Part shown: positions 14,239 through 27,266 of the stretch, one piece after another
Layout of the letters: each line of letters starts with the position of its first letter
Position numbering within the stretch: position 1 is the first letter of the stretch
Assembly (NCBI GenBank): GCA_023630585.1
Contig: CM042543.1
Span: 18,491,260 to 18,555,259 of the forward strand
DNA from: Cranoglanis bouderius
Lineage: Eukaryota > Chordata > Actinopteri > Siluriformes > Cranoglanididae
DNA length: 64,000 bases
Direction of reading: 5' to 3'
Notes under the pieces: model-generated
The model's input: only the letters and a program-made list of their open reading frames with translations
Databases searched by the model: none
Told to the model about the DNA's origin: nothing
Made by a program: the position numbers and the translations under genes

Positions 14239-17200
14239 CAACCATTCCATTTGTCAGTGTGTGCTCCCCCCAGCCCAACCATACACAATCATTACACTGG
14301 TTTTTGCTCAGAGAAAGGCTGTCATTGTCAAGAGGATGATTGGCGGTTTATGTAAGCCACTTGAAAAGCTTTGGGCAAAAGATACCGTATAGAGACCTCA
14401 GAAGTCCTAATTTCATGCTGCAGCCATAGCACAGAATTTCTTTTTTCCCTTCCCATTGAGGGGAGAGTGTTCTTGTAGGCTTGAAGGATCCCCAGCTTGG
14501 TGGCTTCTAAGGAGTAAGTGCTGAGATTAGCCCTTTAAATGCCTGTTGTACTGTCACATTCAAGTGACATGTGGAAATTCAAGAACAAGTGAACCTCAGA
14601 TGGACTCAGATTAAAACCCACACGATATTGTGAAGTGCTGGGCTTAAGCAACAGCCCAGGCGTTGAAGAGATTATCAACCTTAAACCACATGGTCTGCTC
14701 TTGGATTGTGTGCATGGCATGTTTGATTGGCAGTTTAAACAGATCATGCTGTGTATAGAAAATTGTGCCTCTTCACCTACCCGCCTTCTCTCTTTTTTTG
14801 TTTTTTTGTTTTTCAGAGAACACCAAAGGAAATGTGCCTCTATTGGAATTGAAGAGCGATATTAAGGCCTTTCTAGTTTCCAAGTTACATAGGGGGCTGA
14901 CAGCATTACAGCTGTAGTATAAATCCTGCCATGATTGACAGCTCCATAAAGTGGTTCTCCACTCTTCATTTCTCCAGCTGCACAATCACCCTGGCATTTT
15001 TTTTTTTAACTTCAGCAAAGCTAGCTATGTTCACTAGCTGCTATATTACACATAATTAGGACTGCTAAAACATTTGCAGAGGGCATTTTAGTAAAATTGG
15101 TCTTGATTTGCAGGGGGGACATGATTTGCATGGTCATAGTTGTCTTGGGCCTGCCAAGGCGAAGCACACCTGCAGCTCTGTGCACCTTATCACATTATTT
15201 AGTCTGTCTCGCGGCAGCTGCAGCCAAAACAAGAGAGGCTCCAGCATAGGGGAGGGAAGCAGGCAGCTGGGAGGCAGTGTCTGATGGGCTGCTTGCTGCC
15301 CGAACCACAGAGGATGATAGAAAAACACAGGGCTCCTGGAAAATCACTGGCTATTAGGAGCCCACAATAATGGTCACTTTAAGCTTTGTACAGTTATCAC
15401 TGTCTACAGCCAAATTTTGACCTGGTGTTAAGAAAGTGTATGGGCATACTTTGACTGCTTGAAGTTTGTGTGGAGGTGTGCTTGCATCTTAAAAAGGTTT
15501 GCTTTACAGGGTCCTTGTTTGAATCCAAGTGCAAGTCATGACCCTCAACTCCAATTCAGTTACTGTATTGTTTCCACTCTATATGGTGTGTTTAAATGAA
15601 CTTAAGCAACATTTTCCTAAGTACATTATGGGTGATATTATGTAAATTTGCTCCCTTGTGAAGGTTAGTGGCTTCTGGGTCACAATCAGTGTTATTTTGA
15701 ACCTGTGCTTCGTGGCTATGTGGCTTCCACACAGCCCTGTGAACAAACACCAATGAGACAGGCTTCCTTTTGCTTCAGATACCTTCTGTCTGTAGATAAG
15801 CACTGTTTGTGTATGGGTGGCTGTGTCTGTTTCTCCATATGAGTGACATTGCAAAAGAACAGAGTAACCAGTCACAAGGTTGATTTGCCTCACCTGCAAT
15901 TCTTCCACACAAACATATATGAATTACAAAGGACCGGACATTCATATAGCTGGAGAAAAAAAAAGTCTGTGGTACTCAAATTATGGACACCCATCGTAAT
16001 TGACGATGAAGCAGAATTTTTTTTTGAAGAAGAAGAATTTAAAGAAAGTTTTAAGTCAAGCTTACTACTATAAGATTACATTAACATGCTCCATCAGCAG
16101 ATAAGGCTTGTAGAGCATCTGCATAATAGGTAAAGATATACATCAGCTATTAAATGATAGAGTCAGACTACAAAGCAAGGTGTATTTCGAACTAAAACCC
16201 CTCACCATTACATTACTATAACGGTTCCTCTCACAAGACTAAAGCGAGATTGCAGGATGAGACCACATTTTGAGAACACTTGCCTTTGGCAGTCTTGGCT
16301 GATGCCAAATGCTGCAACTGCAAAATTGGTGCAAATTGATTACAAAGGTGTTTATAAAGGTGATTTTGTGTTGAATTTAATCATGCCAGACCCACTCTGT
16401 AGCCAAAACTGTGGGTTAGGTTGGACACCTGCCCTTGGCCACTGTAGTGCACCAGTTATGTGATTACAGCTGAGCCCCTTGGAGACGTCACACTCCACAG
16501 CATCCATCACACATACTGAATTGGCCTTCTGCAGGTGTTGATTGGACATAGAGTGGTCTTCTTCTAATACTCGAGTTGTTCGGTTTTCACTAACCTACCA
16601 ACCCTTCAAGTGCAAATCTGTTCAAATCAAGATTGCATTTATTACCCTTGATTTTGCATAATTTGTGATATGTCAGCATATCTCTGGAATGTTAGGGTCA
16701 GTTTATTTTGAAGTTAACAAGTTCCATTTGTGATGGCCTTGACAAAAAGTAGTTGTATACCAGGGTAAATTAGAATAATAATTCTAAAAGGCATTCGTAC
16801 TTTGATAAAATTTTGTCATCCTCTGTTTTCATGCTGAGAAGTATAGAACCAACATATTAAACAAAATGCAATTCTGTGTGTATTTCTTGAGTTATAAATA
16901 GACGATTGTGTTCACAAATATATTTTTTCTAATGCAAACACATTATTTCTTATTCACAATAAATGCCAGGAAAAGCCTGAAATGTATATATTTTTTAAAT
17001 ACTAGACTCACTGGCCCTTTTATCAGGTCCACTTACCTTATACAGTATGTCCCATTGTAGGTTTATAGTTATTGATTGTAACCCATCTGTTCATTTGTCC
17101 AGTCTCTTGGTGGAAATGGACCACTGCAGGACCCCCACTGACCAGATATTATTTGAGAAATTGATTATTTCCAGCACCTTAATGACAGAGACATAGTAGG

Positions 17201-20200
17201 AGCATTTTAGTGGGTGTGTGATTTGAAGCAGAGTAGCCTTTTTTTATTTTATTTTTTTTATTTATACAGATTTATTGCAATTACAGCATTATCAACATTA
17301 CTTATTAAAATTCCTGTGCTAACTGTAGCATTTCTTTTGAATGAATCTACACTGACTGAGCACTTTATTAGGAACACCTGTACACCTACTCATTCATGCA
17401 ATTATCTAATCAGCCAATCACGTGGCAGCAGTGCAATGCATAAAATTATACAGATACAGGCCAGCAGCTTCAGGTAATGTTTACATCAACTATCATATTG
17501 GAGAAAAAATGTGATCTCAGTGATTTTGACCGTGGCATGATTGTTGGTGCCAGAAGGGCTGGTTTGAGTATTTCTATAACTGTTGATCGCCTGGGATTTT
17601 CACGCACAACAGTCTCTGGAGTTTAACATCCAAGGAGCAGCAATTCTGCAGACAAAAATGCCATGTTGATGAGATAGATCAACAGAGAATGGCCAGACTG
17701 GTCCAAGTGGACAGAAAGGCTACAGTAACTCAGATAATCACTCTGTACAATTGTGGTGAGCAGAAAAGCATTTCAGAATGCACAACATATTCTGAGGCGG
17801 ACGGGCGACAACAGAAGAAGACCACATCAGGTTATACTTCTGTCAGCCAAGAACAGAAAACTGAGGCTGCAGTGGGCACAGGCTCACCAAAATTGGACAA
17901 TTGAAGACAGGAAAAACATAGCCTGACCCAGCCTGCCTTGTGTCAACAGTCCAGGCTGGTGGAGGTGATGTAATGGTGTGGGGAATGTTGGGTCCATTAA
18001 AACCAATCAATCATTGCTTGAATGCCACAGCCTATTTGAATGTTGTTGCTGGCCATGTGCGTCCTTTCATGGCCACAATTTATGAATCTTCTAATGACTA
18101 CCTCCAGCATGATAATGCACCATGTCACAAAGCAAACTTCGTCTCAAACTGGTTTCATGAGCATGACAATGAGTTCAGTGTTTTTCAGTGGCCTTCCCAG
18201 TCAACTGATCTGAATCCAATAGAACACCTTTGGGCTGTAGTAGAACGGGAGATTCGCATCATGAAAGTGCACCTGAAAAATCTGCAGGAATTGCCTGATG
18301 CAATCAAGTCAACATGGACCAGGAATGTTTCCAACATCTCGTAGAACCCATGCCATGAAGAATTGAGGCTGTTTTCAGAGCAAAGGGAGGCCCTACCCAG
18401 TATTAGTGTAGTGTTCCTAATAAAGTGTTTGTGAGTGTATTTTTTCTACAAGTTATCATACTTGGCTTTGTTTATTTCTCAGTGAGTGAATTATGCCAAA
18501 TATGTGCATACAATATGTCAATTTTCCCTTTAAATTATTCTGAAGTTATTCGGAATAGCATTTCATCTCAACGCTAAAAGTTTACGCAGATATACACTTA
18601 AACTGAAAAATTGTGCACAGTGTGTGAAAATACCTGCATACATTCTCTGGGTTGTAAAGGTTAACGAGCGGTCTTGACGTACTACAACTAGTTTTTTCAA
18701 AATATCTGAAAACCTTCATATTAATATTTGTTTTCTCTAAATGAAGCACCATATGTAGTGAAAGTGGATTCATGCCCAAGGCAGAGAGTTAAAACAATGA
18801 TGCAGTTAGTTCTGTAACTCTTTTCATGTTCACATAGCTTCTTTGTATAAAGAATTGATAAAAAGTCATCTGCAATTTGAACACATGTAGCATAATTGTT
18901 TACCAAGATGGTCATCTATGTGGTGGAAATAATAAGTCAGAAACCAGGCATGGTTCTGAGCTTAGCACTTATGAGCAACTGTTAATGTTACGTCCTTTAG
19001 AAACAGGAATGCAGCTAGAGGAATGCTGAAGCCAGAGCCTCCCCATGTCTAATGGATAGGTCACAACAAGTGATAAAGCAGATGGGACCCATGATACTAT
19101 TTGTTCTCTGAGAAATGTCTGCTTGCTAAACATGGAACCTCTGAGTTGTGTTAAAAATGTATGTTTTCACTGGTTACTATTAAGGTTTAATAGAAGCCTT
19201 TGTGCTGCACAGTGGAGACTTGTGTATGAATAATTACACCAGCGAGCTTGGAAATCACATGGTGAACATCTGGATGGTTTGGGATAGCTGCATTGGCACT
19301 GCTCAGGCTCTTTCTAATTGACCTGACCCTTTATCACACACTGGCCATGCTGGACTGCCCACAACACTAAACTCATTAGAAGCTCTCTACCTTGCGGTTG
19401 TTTATCATTAAGACATGTTGTGCTGAGTACTGTCGTACACAAAACGCACAGGTGTAAGAGAATCCAGATGTTTGTAATGTGTGTCAGTTTTATATTCCTA
19501 CCTGGTTTATAAAGTCTTGCTTTTCCTCAATGCAACTGTACATATTAATTCATCATGAATTGATTAGTTAGTGTTAGTAACAAACCTCTTCAGGGGAGTA
19601 CATGATGGATTTTAACACACATCAGTCACATTCTGCCTGTTACACAACAGCTGTCTGGCTAATAATAACATTGTCAGCACTTTCATGTAATTCATGCCCA
19701 ACTGTCATTTTGACAAGAAAATAAGACAGAGAGAAAGAGAAGTGCAAGCCAATGAAAAAGACAAAGCTTTGATTATAAATTGTAGCAAATCCCTACTCTG
19801 ATATTTGGTGCCTGGCTGGTGTGACAGTTGTGCAGGCTCACAGGTTCTTTGTGTAATTCATTAAACCCTCACTAATTGGCAAAACAAGTCTTTGGAAATA
19901 AAGATAGACACTGTTTAGTCTGAAACCATGTCAATGCTTATTCTCACATGGAATTGAGCTGAGCTTTTTATTTATCTCAAGTTTCTAATAATACTATTCA
20001 CACTGAACTTGTTTGAAATGTGAAATGTGCTGAATGCACAGAGACACAGTGTTATACAGAAATGTAGGATTCCTGATGAACAGGATGTTGTTTGTTTGTT
20101 TGTTTTTTCAAGTACAGCTTCAGCATCACTCATCATCAGCCCAGAGAGCCAAAGGAAATGAGCTGACAACAATTATTTTAAAGTATTTTGTTTACTAACA

Positions 20201-23200
20201 TTATTTCAGTTCCACCAGTGATCTTTAAATTCAGATGCTGCTGGTACTACATAATGGTGCAGATCTTGTTTTGAGGTGCATGCTGGAGAACATAATGGCT
20301 GTATTTCCCAAGGATGAATGTGCAGCTCTTGAGTTTAGTACAAATGGCAGACATCGTAACACGGTGGCTGAGAGTTGAATTTTGCACCTAGCGTTGCCAT
20401 GGTGACCAGCACACCAATCCTCTTGTGCTCTAAAAGCCAATGGAGACATATACATGATGGAGAGGTTCTCCACGTAGCCCATCTCTGTCTGAACTGGAGG
20501 AACACAGCCACACAGGGACATAAACCACACAGCCAAAATAGATTAAAGGAATCGATTTAATAATTATGTAAGAAAAAACTCCAGTCTACAATTTCTGTGC
20601 ATAGCCCCTGTTAGAACGGCCCCTGAAGGTGGTAGAGATAGTAGATGATGCATCACAGTGTTGCAGCAAGAGGAACTAGGACATCATTTTGGGCATCATC
20701 TTGGGAGACTTACTCTGCACCTTCTTCTTTTAAACAACAGTTTTACTATGCATTTTGAAAATTTTTAATCATCTGCTTCCAGATGAAAACATGACCGTGC
20801 ATTTCACTCGATACTGTAAGTTTGTGTTCTTTCTGTGATCATGCTGAAGCATAGTTTTTTCTTTTCCAATGACAGCACACCCTGTGTGACAGCTTTTCAG
20901 GAGAAGCACCTCATACCATCTGTGAAGCACGGTGGTGGAAATGTTATGGTTTAGGGTTGCTTCACTGCCTCGGGGGCTGGACAGCTTGCATTCATTGATT
21001 CAACTATGAATTCTGCATCATATCAAAGAGTGTTTGAAGATAATGTGAGGCCATCTGTCCGAAAGTTGAAGTTGAACCGAAAGTAGACCTTTCAACAGGA
21101 TAAAGATCCTAAGCACACTAGCAAATCCACCAAGGAATGGTTTAAAAACAAGAAATGGAGGGTTACGGAATGGCCTAGTCAAAGCCCGGATTTGAATCCT
21201 ATTGAAATGTTGTGGGGGGATTTGAAACAGGCAGTACATGCAAGAAAACCCTCAAACATCTTGCAACTGAAAGAATATTGCATGGAAGGGTGTTCAAAAA
21301 ATCCAGCAAGCCGATGTCAGAGACTGGTGGACAATTATGCAAAACGCCTACAAGAAGTTATTTCTGCTAAAGGGGGTAGTACTAGCTTCTGAGGCCAAGG
21401 GCGTACTTACTTTTTCCACAGAAGAATATCACATCTATTGATATTTCTGTTGAATAAATGATTGAAAAAGATAATTATCCTTGTGGTTTTGTTCAAGTAT
21501 ATCAACTTCATTAATAGGCACTGTTTCAAAGATGATCAAATGTTTGCTTGTCCAAAATATGTCAAAAAATGCCAAAAATTTCCATGGGGTGTACTTATTT
21601 TTTCACATGACTGTAGCTCTGAATATCTACTCTTGTACGTTACATCATAGTACATGTAATCCGTGATGCCCCACAAATGTATATCTAACCCTTGTATTTG
21701 TTTATTTCTACAGTCTGTGTGCTTTTCCGTTTTTTCCATTTTGGAGTTGCATATACATGTGCTACATCTAGAAATCTAAAATGTGTGATTATGTTTTACA
21801 GAGACTAAGCCAGCCTGTATCTTCAATGGAGTGGAGTATCATGATGGTGACATGTTCAGGATGGATGCCTGCCATTTCTGCCGCTGCCAGGGCGGTGTAT
21901 CAGTGTGTTTCACGGCACAGTGCGGCGTCCTCCACTGCGAACGCTACTACGTACCAGAGGGAGAGTGCTGTCCTGTCTGTGAAGGTGACCACAATCACAT
22001 GACTATTATAGTGCTTCAAGAATTGCTAACATAACCAAGAATGAATCTTAATGATGCATTCGTGTCACATTGGGAATATTGTGATTAGGAGGTAATGAAC
22101 CAGTGAATTGGTAAATATGACTCAGATACTCACATTGTCAAGTTGGTGATATTTTGCATATTTTAAGGTAAAGTAATACAACCACTGGACTGAAACCGCA
22201 CAGTGCACAGCCGCAAGTCTACACTGTCAAAGCACAGCCATTAGATGTACAGTGTGATCAAAGTGACTCTGCCCTACCTGTAACTACATGTTATTAGCAG
22301 CAACACAACAGCCATTTAACAAGCTCTTGAACCACTAACTCCGTAAATAACGGGTTGTGTTTGTGTAAAGAGTTTTCAATGGATCCACATGCAGTTTTAG
22401 ACTGAATGGCCACTTCCTTACTCTGAAGCAAAGAAGAGCAAATTAATACTGACTTTTTTATAAAAAAAATGATTGGGATTCACTTATTAATGTACTGTCA
22501 TAGAATTGTAATGAACAATTTAGCTCAGGGGCTTTTTTTGCATCTTCTATTTAATGTCTGTTTGAAATTGAATCAGATGATGATTATCCAAGCAAGAATA
22601 CTAATAAATGTCCGCACCCCTGGAACAAGCTGGTAGGGCAATTAGATGGCAGCAGGAATTTTGCAAAAATGAAATACATTAAAAATGGTTCATGAGGGAA
22701 GACCCTATCATCTGAACTTGGCACAGGGGCATGATGAATTCTTTGCCTAATTTTTATTATCCCAATTTAGCAAGCATCCTGGCTTAATTAGTTCAGGGAA
22801 CTGCTTGTTGTTTTACTTTATAGACCAACCAAACATAGTGTGCCTGGGAGCATGTAATTTGGATTATTTTGTATGTCTCTTGGGTAGACCTTCATCCCAC
22901 CATATTACTGCCTCATATTAGCTGCTTACCTTTGGCTGCTACTATTGGAATTATTGGTTTATTATTATGTGCAGATTAGTTTTGTAGTGTTTTTTCCAGC
23001 ACTATGGTTAATTAAGATGAAGCCCCCATTACATGCCACAATATTAGTCTGGGTAATTTCATTGCTATGAATGTTATAAGCCAGAAAAATGTTGGTGCAT
23101 GTAGAAAGCTGGATTTCTGTACATATAAAGAGCAGTTATGTTTCCAGCAAAGCTTATGGTGTGTGTATGAATGGTTCTGATGATTGTTTTAAATGAATCA

Positions 23201-25607
23201 AACTGTCTTCCATCACTTAGTTGCTACCTCTGTTAATGTATTCAGATTAGAGGTGCTGTTTCTATACAACTGTATTACTTCACTGTTTTTTTATCCCCCC
23301 CCTAAGATCTTGAATAATGCATGATAATTAGCAGGTGCAATGGGATAAATAAGTTGTGGGTGATTTACAAAGAACAAGTGTGCAAATTACATCATATGCA
23401 AAGTAGTGGGAAAAACATCTATTTGATCTTGATAGCCGTGGCAAGTCAAGATCTCCACGGAAATTAAACTGAAAGTAAAACTTGCCACAAACACAATTAC
23501 ATGTTCAGTGTAATACTGATTAAGAGCGGTGAGAAACTGTTCAAAATAAAGTAAGAATGCAAAATTAAAGCGTGTATGATTTGTTCCTAGGTGTGAACGA
23601 AAATTGATTCAGAGTCTAACAATCTCTGTTTAAATGCTTTCAGCACTGGAGGTGTGAATATGCAGTGAATATCTTAATATGAAACCAATTTTGCCATGAT
23701 GATATTTGTCATATCATTTAGGAAACTTTCTTATCATTTTGAGATCATGAGGCATAATTGCGCTAAATGTTCCAAATATTAAAACCTGGTTTAATTTTGT
23801 CTTCATTTAGTGGAAACAGACTTCTGCAAATACAGTGGGGGAAAAAAGTATTTGATTTTGTACGTTTGCCCACTGACAAAGAAATGATCAGTCTATAATT
23901 TTAATGGTAGGTGTATGTTAACAGTGAGAGACAGAATAACAACCAAAAAATCCAGAAAAACACATTTCAAAAAAGTTATAAATTGATTTGCATTTTAATG
24001 AGGGAAATAAGTATTTGATCCCCTATCAATCAGCAAGATTTCTGGCTCCCAGGTGTCTTTTGCACAGGTAATGAGCTGAGATTAGGAGCACTCTTAAAGG
24101 GAGTGCTCCTAATCTCAGTTTGTTACCTGTAAAAAGACACCTGTCCACAGAAGCAATCAATCAATCAATCAGATTCCAAACTCTCCACCATGGCCAAGAC
24201 CAAAGAGCTGTCCAAGGATGTCAGGGACAAGATTGTAGACCTACACAAGGCTGGAATGGGCTACAAGACCATCACCAAGCAGCTTGGTGAGAAGGTGACA
24301 ACAGTTGGTGCGATTATTCGCAAATGGAAGAAACTGTCAGTCTCCCTCGGTCTGGGGCTCCATGCAAGATCTCACCTCTTGGAGTTTCAATGATCATGAG
24401 AACGGTGAGGAATCAGCCCAGAACTACACGGGAGGATCTTGTTAATGATCTCAAGGCAGCTGGGACCATAGTCACCAAGAAAACAATTGGTAACACACTA
24501 CGCCGTGAAGGACTGAAATCCTGCAGTGCCCGCAAGGTCCCCTGCTCAAGAAAGCACATGTACAGGCCCGTCTGAAGTTTGCCTGAATGATTCAGAGGAG
24601 AACTGGGTGAAAATGTTGTGGTCAGGTGTGGTCAGATCTCTTTGGCATCAACTCCATGTTTGGAGGAGGAGGAATGCTGCCTATGACCCCAAGTCATAAC
24701 ACCATCCCCACCGTCAAACATGGAGGTGGGAACATTATGCTTTGGGGGTATTTTTCTGCTAAGGGGACAGGACAACTGCACCGCATCAAAGGAACAATGG
24801 ACGGGGCCATGTACCGTCAAATCTTGGGTGAGAACCTCCTTCCCTCAGCCAGGGCATTGAAAATGACCTTAATGACTTGGAGAGGATCTGCAAAGAGGAG
24901 TGGGACAAAATCCCTCCTGAGATGTGTGCAAACCTGGTGGCCAACTACAAGAAACGTCTGACCTCTGTTATTGTCAACAAGGGTTTTGCCGCCAAGTCGC
25001 AGGGGTCAAATACTTATTTCCCTCATTAAAATGCAAATCAATTTATAACTTTTTTGAAATGCGTTTTTCTGGATTTTTTTGTTGTTATTCTGTCTCTCAC
25101 TGTTAAAATAGACCTACTATTAAAATTATAGACCGATCATTTCTTTGTCAGTGGGCAAACGTACAAAATCAGCAGGGGATCAAATACTTTTTTATCTGCT
25201 CTTCGGTCATACTGATTTGTGCACACAATCACCTTTCCAACAGTGGTTTTCAGACTTAGTGTAATGCATTGTGGGTGTTTTACATGTACAACTTTAGTAA
25301 ATCTGTGCCTCGGTGTAAAAGTTTGGCAAGAAGTAAAAAGAGAAAGGAGCAACATCAGAGATTAAATCCTCCCTCTCTTTTTTCCCTATCTGTTTCTCTG
25401 CAGATCCTATCTTCCCTGCGTTGAATTTTGCCGGCTGCTATGTGAATGGCCAGATCCTGGCACATGGGGATCACTGGCGAGAGGACGACTGCACATTCTG
25501 CCAGTGTGTGAGCGGCGAGGCCCGCTGTGTAGCTGCTGCCTGCGGCCATAACTGCCTCCACCCGGTCACAGTGCCTGGAGAATGCTGTCCTGTGTGCGAG
25601 GGTAAGG

Positions 25608-25643
<36 letters not shown>

Positions 25644-27203
25644 TTTCCATCCCTCCTTCCCTCTTCTCTATTGTTCATTGTTCCTAATATACTTGTTTGT
25701 AGGTCACCGTGTGTTCACATATGTGGGGCAACTAGTTCTTACCAAATAGTGTTTTTTTTTTTTTTTTGACTTTCTATGTAAAGATTTAACAGACAGAAAA
25801 GGCTGTGGTTGTTATAAAACCCACCCAATTCTAATCAGATCAGCTAAAAAAAATATACAAAACACCAAGATTAGCTTTACTCTGCTAATTTTCTCTGTGT
25901 ACTTCTGTTTGTCTCTGTAATGATGTAATAACTCTCAGTGCTCACACCACAGCATGTGATTATTGCCACTGATCTGTATCAGCTACGGCACTGCAGGCCA
26001 GAAGCGGTACACATGTTTACATGTTTACGCCGCACCGATCTTGTCTGCCTGTTAAGTGAAAGCTACAAGTGAGAGCTTTGCATTGTGTTTGCAGCAAATG
26101 GTAAGCTTTGATCAAGCAGATTCGTGTATAGATTTCCACCCAGACATTTGGGATTGCTTGAATTCTTTGAATCCATGGTTTTATTTTGGCGAGCGCTGAA
26201 AGCGAGGTTTCATACAGGCTGTACTAGTTGACGATACGATGCCACAGACACCACACACAAATAACAGAGAGACAAGTGACGGATGAGTGACAGCTCTGTC
26301 AGATGATGAATCTCTTCTGGGATTGGCTCGAGCCACAGTCCCAGAAACATCGTCTCTCAGGCCAAGCTGGAGAATATAGATTTGATATAAGCGAGATGTG
26401 CTGCCTGGAGCTTCAGTGGCTTGTCTCCACTTTATTCTCTGCACGGTCACAATCACAGTTCCTCACCGTGATTTAGGAGTGTGACTAAACTCTAATCAGC
26501 TCTTATTTAATGCAGCCGTCCTCAGTTCTGATCATGAGGACAACTTGCGTTTTCCCTGTGCATTTCTCACCTTACACTTTCAGCAGGGTAAACACACAAA
26601 TAATGCTATTTCTTAGCCCATGAGACATGTCTGGCAAAAAAAAAAAAAAAATGCAATTGTGCAGTGCTTGGGGTTTCTCATATTGATTCTGAAGAAGGGA
26701 CAATTAGGCCTAATATTGTTTTAAAAATACGACATTTCAGCTGAGACTATAAGCAATAATAAAGACTATAAAGCTTCATGTCTGGAGGGATCTGGCGGTG
26801 TATTTAAACCACCTCCAACAGCTACTAGGATCCATCTCATTATAAGCCCTGCTCCTGCCTAAATGTCTCTGGGCAGGTGTATGTAACAGGGTTCTTGCCT
26901 GTCTGTTCTGCTTCTTCCAATTAAAGATCTGCCTGAATTCGGTAGGCTACTGTGCAGATCAATACATTATGAAGAAATCCTGGAAATGAGTATTAGACTC
27001 GCAGAACACGTCAGCAAGATTTTACGCTTGTTCATATCCTTCCATTACAATCAGGATGCAAAGTGTCCAATTAGAAATGCACTGGTCTACTGAGAAGAAC
27101 TCCGGTTGGCAGAAGGGATAGGAGAGAAGAAGAGAAGGATGAATGAAAGGAGGCAGCAGCATGGCCACAGGGGTCCTCTTTTATGTGCGTGGGCAGCATC
27201 AAT

Positions 27204-27266
<63 letters not shown>

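Larger units (their letters stand above)
7098..21801 (+). other. crim1: crim1 intron 5 (14.7 kb, transposon-rich)
   Basis: Phase 1, GTAGGT...TTTACAG. Contains a foldback element (7863-8192), a TA-flanked MITE (8866-9348), two same-family Tc1 remnants in opposite orientation (11901-13055 and 17350-18437) and a third Tc1 fragment (20885-21613). Simple repeats: poly-C/poly-A at about 8273-8305, (AAT)n, (GA)n, (CA)n. The rest, notably 9350-11890, 13060-17345 and 18440-20880, has no gene I can recognise. Some of it is moderately complex DNA that could hold enhancers. Confidence 0.85.
21985..25403 (+). other. crim1: crim1 intron 6
   Basis: 3419 bp, phase 1. Contains the Tc1 element at 23833-25202. 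The 22500-23120 stretch has no repeat features and carries homeodomain-type cores (TTAATTAG, TTAATTAA). It is a candidate conserved noncoding element but unproven. Confidence 0.85.
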
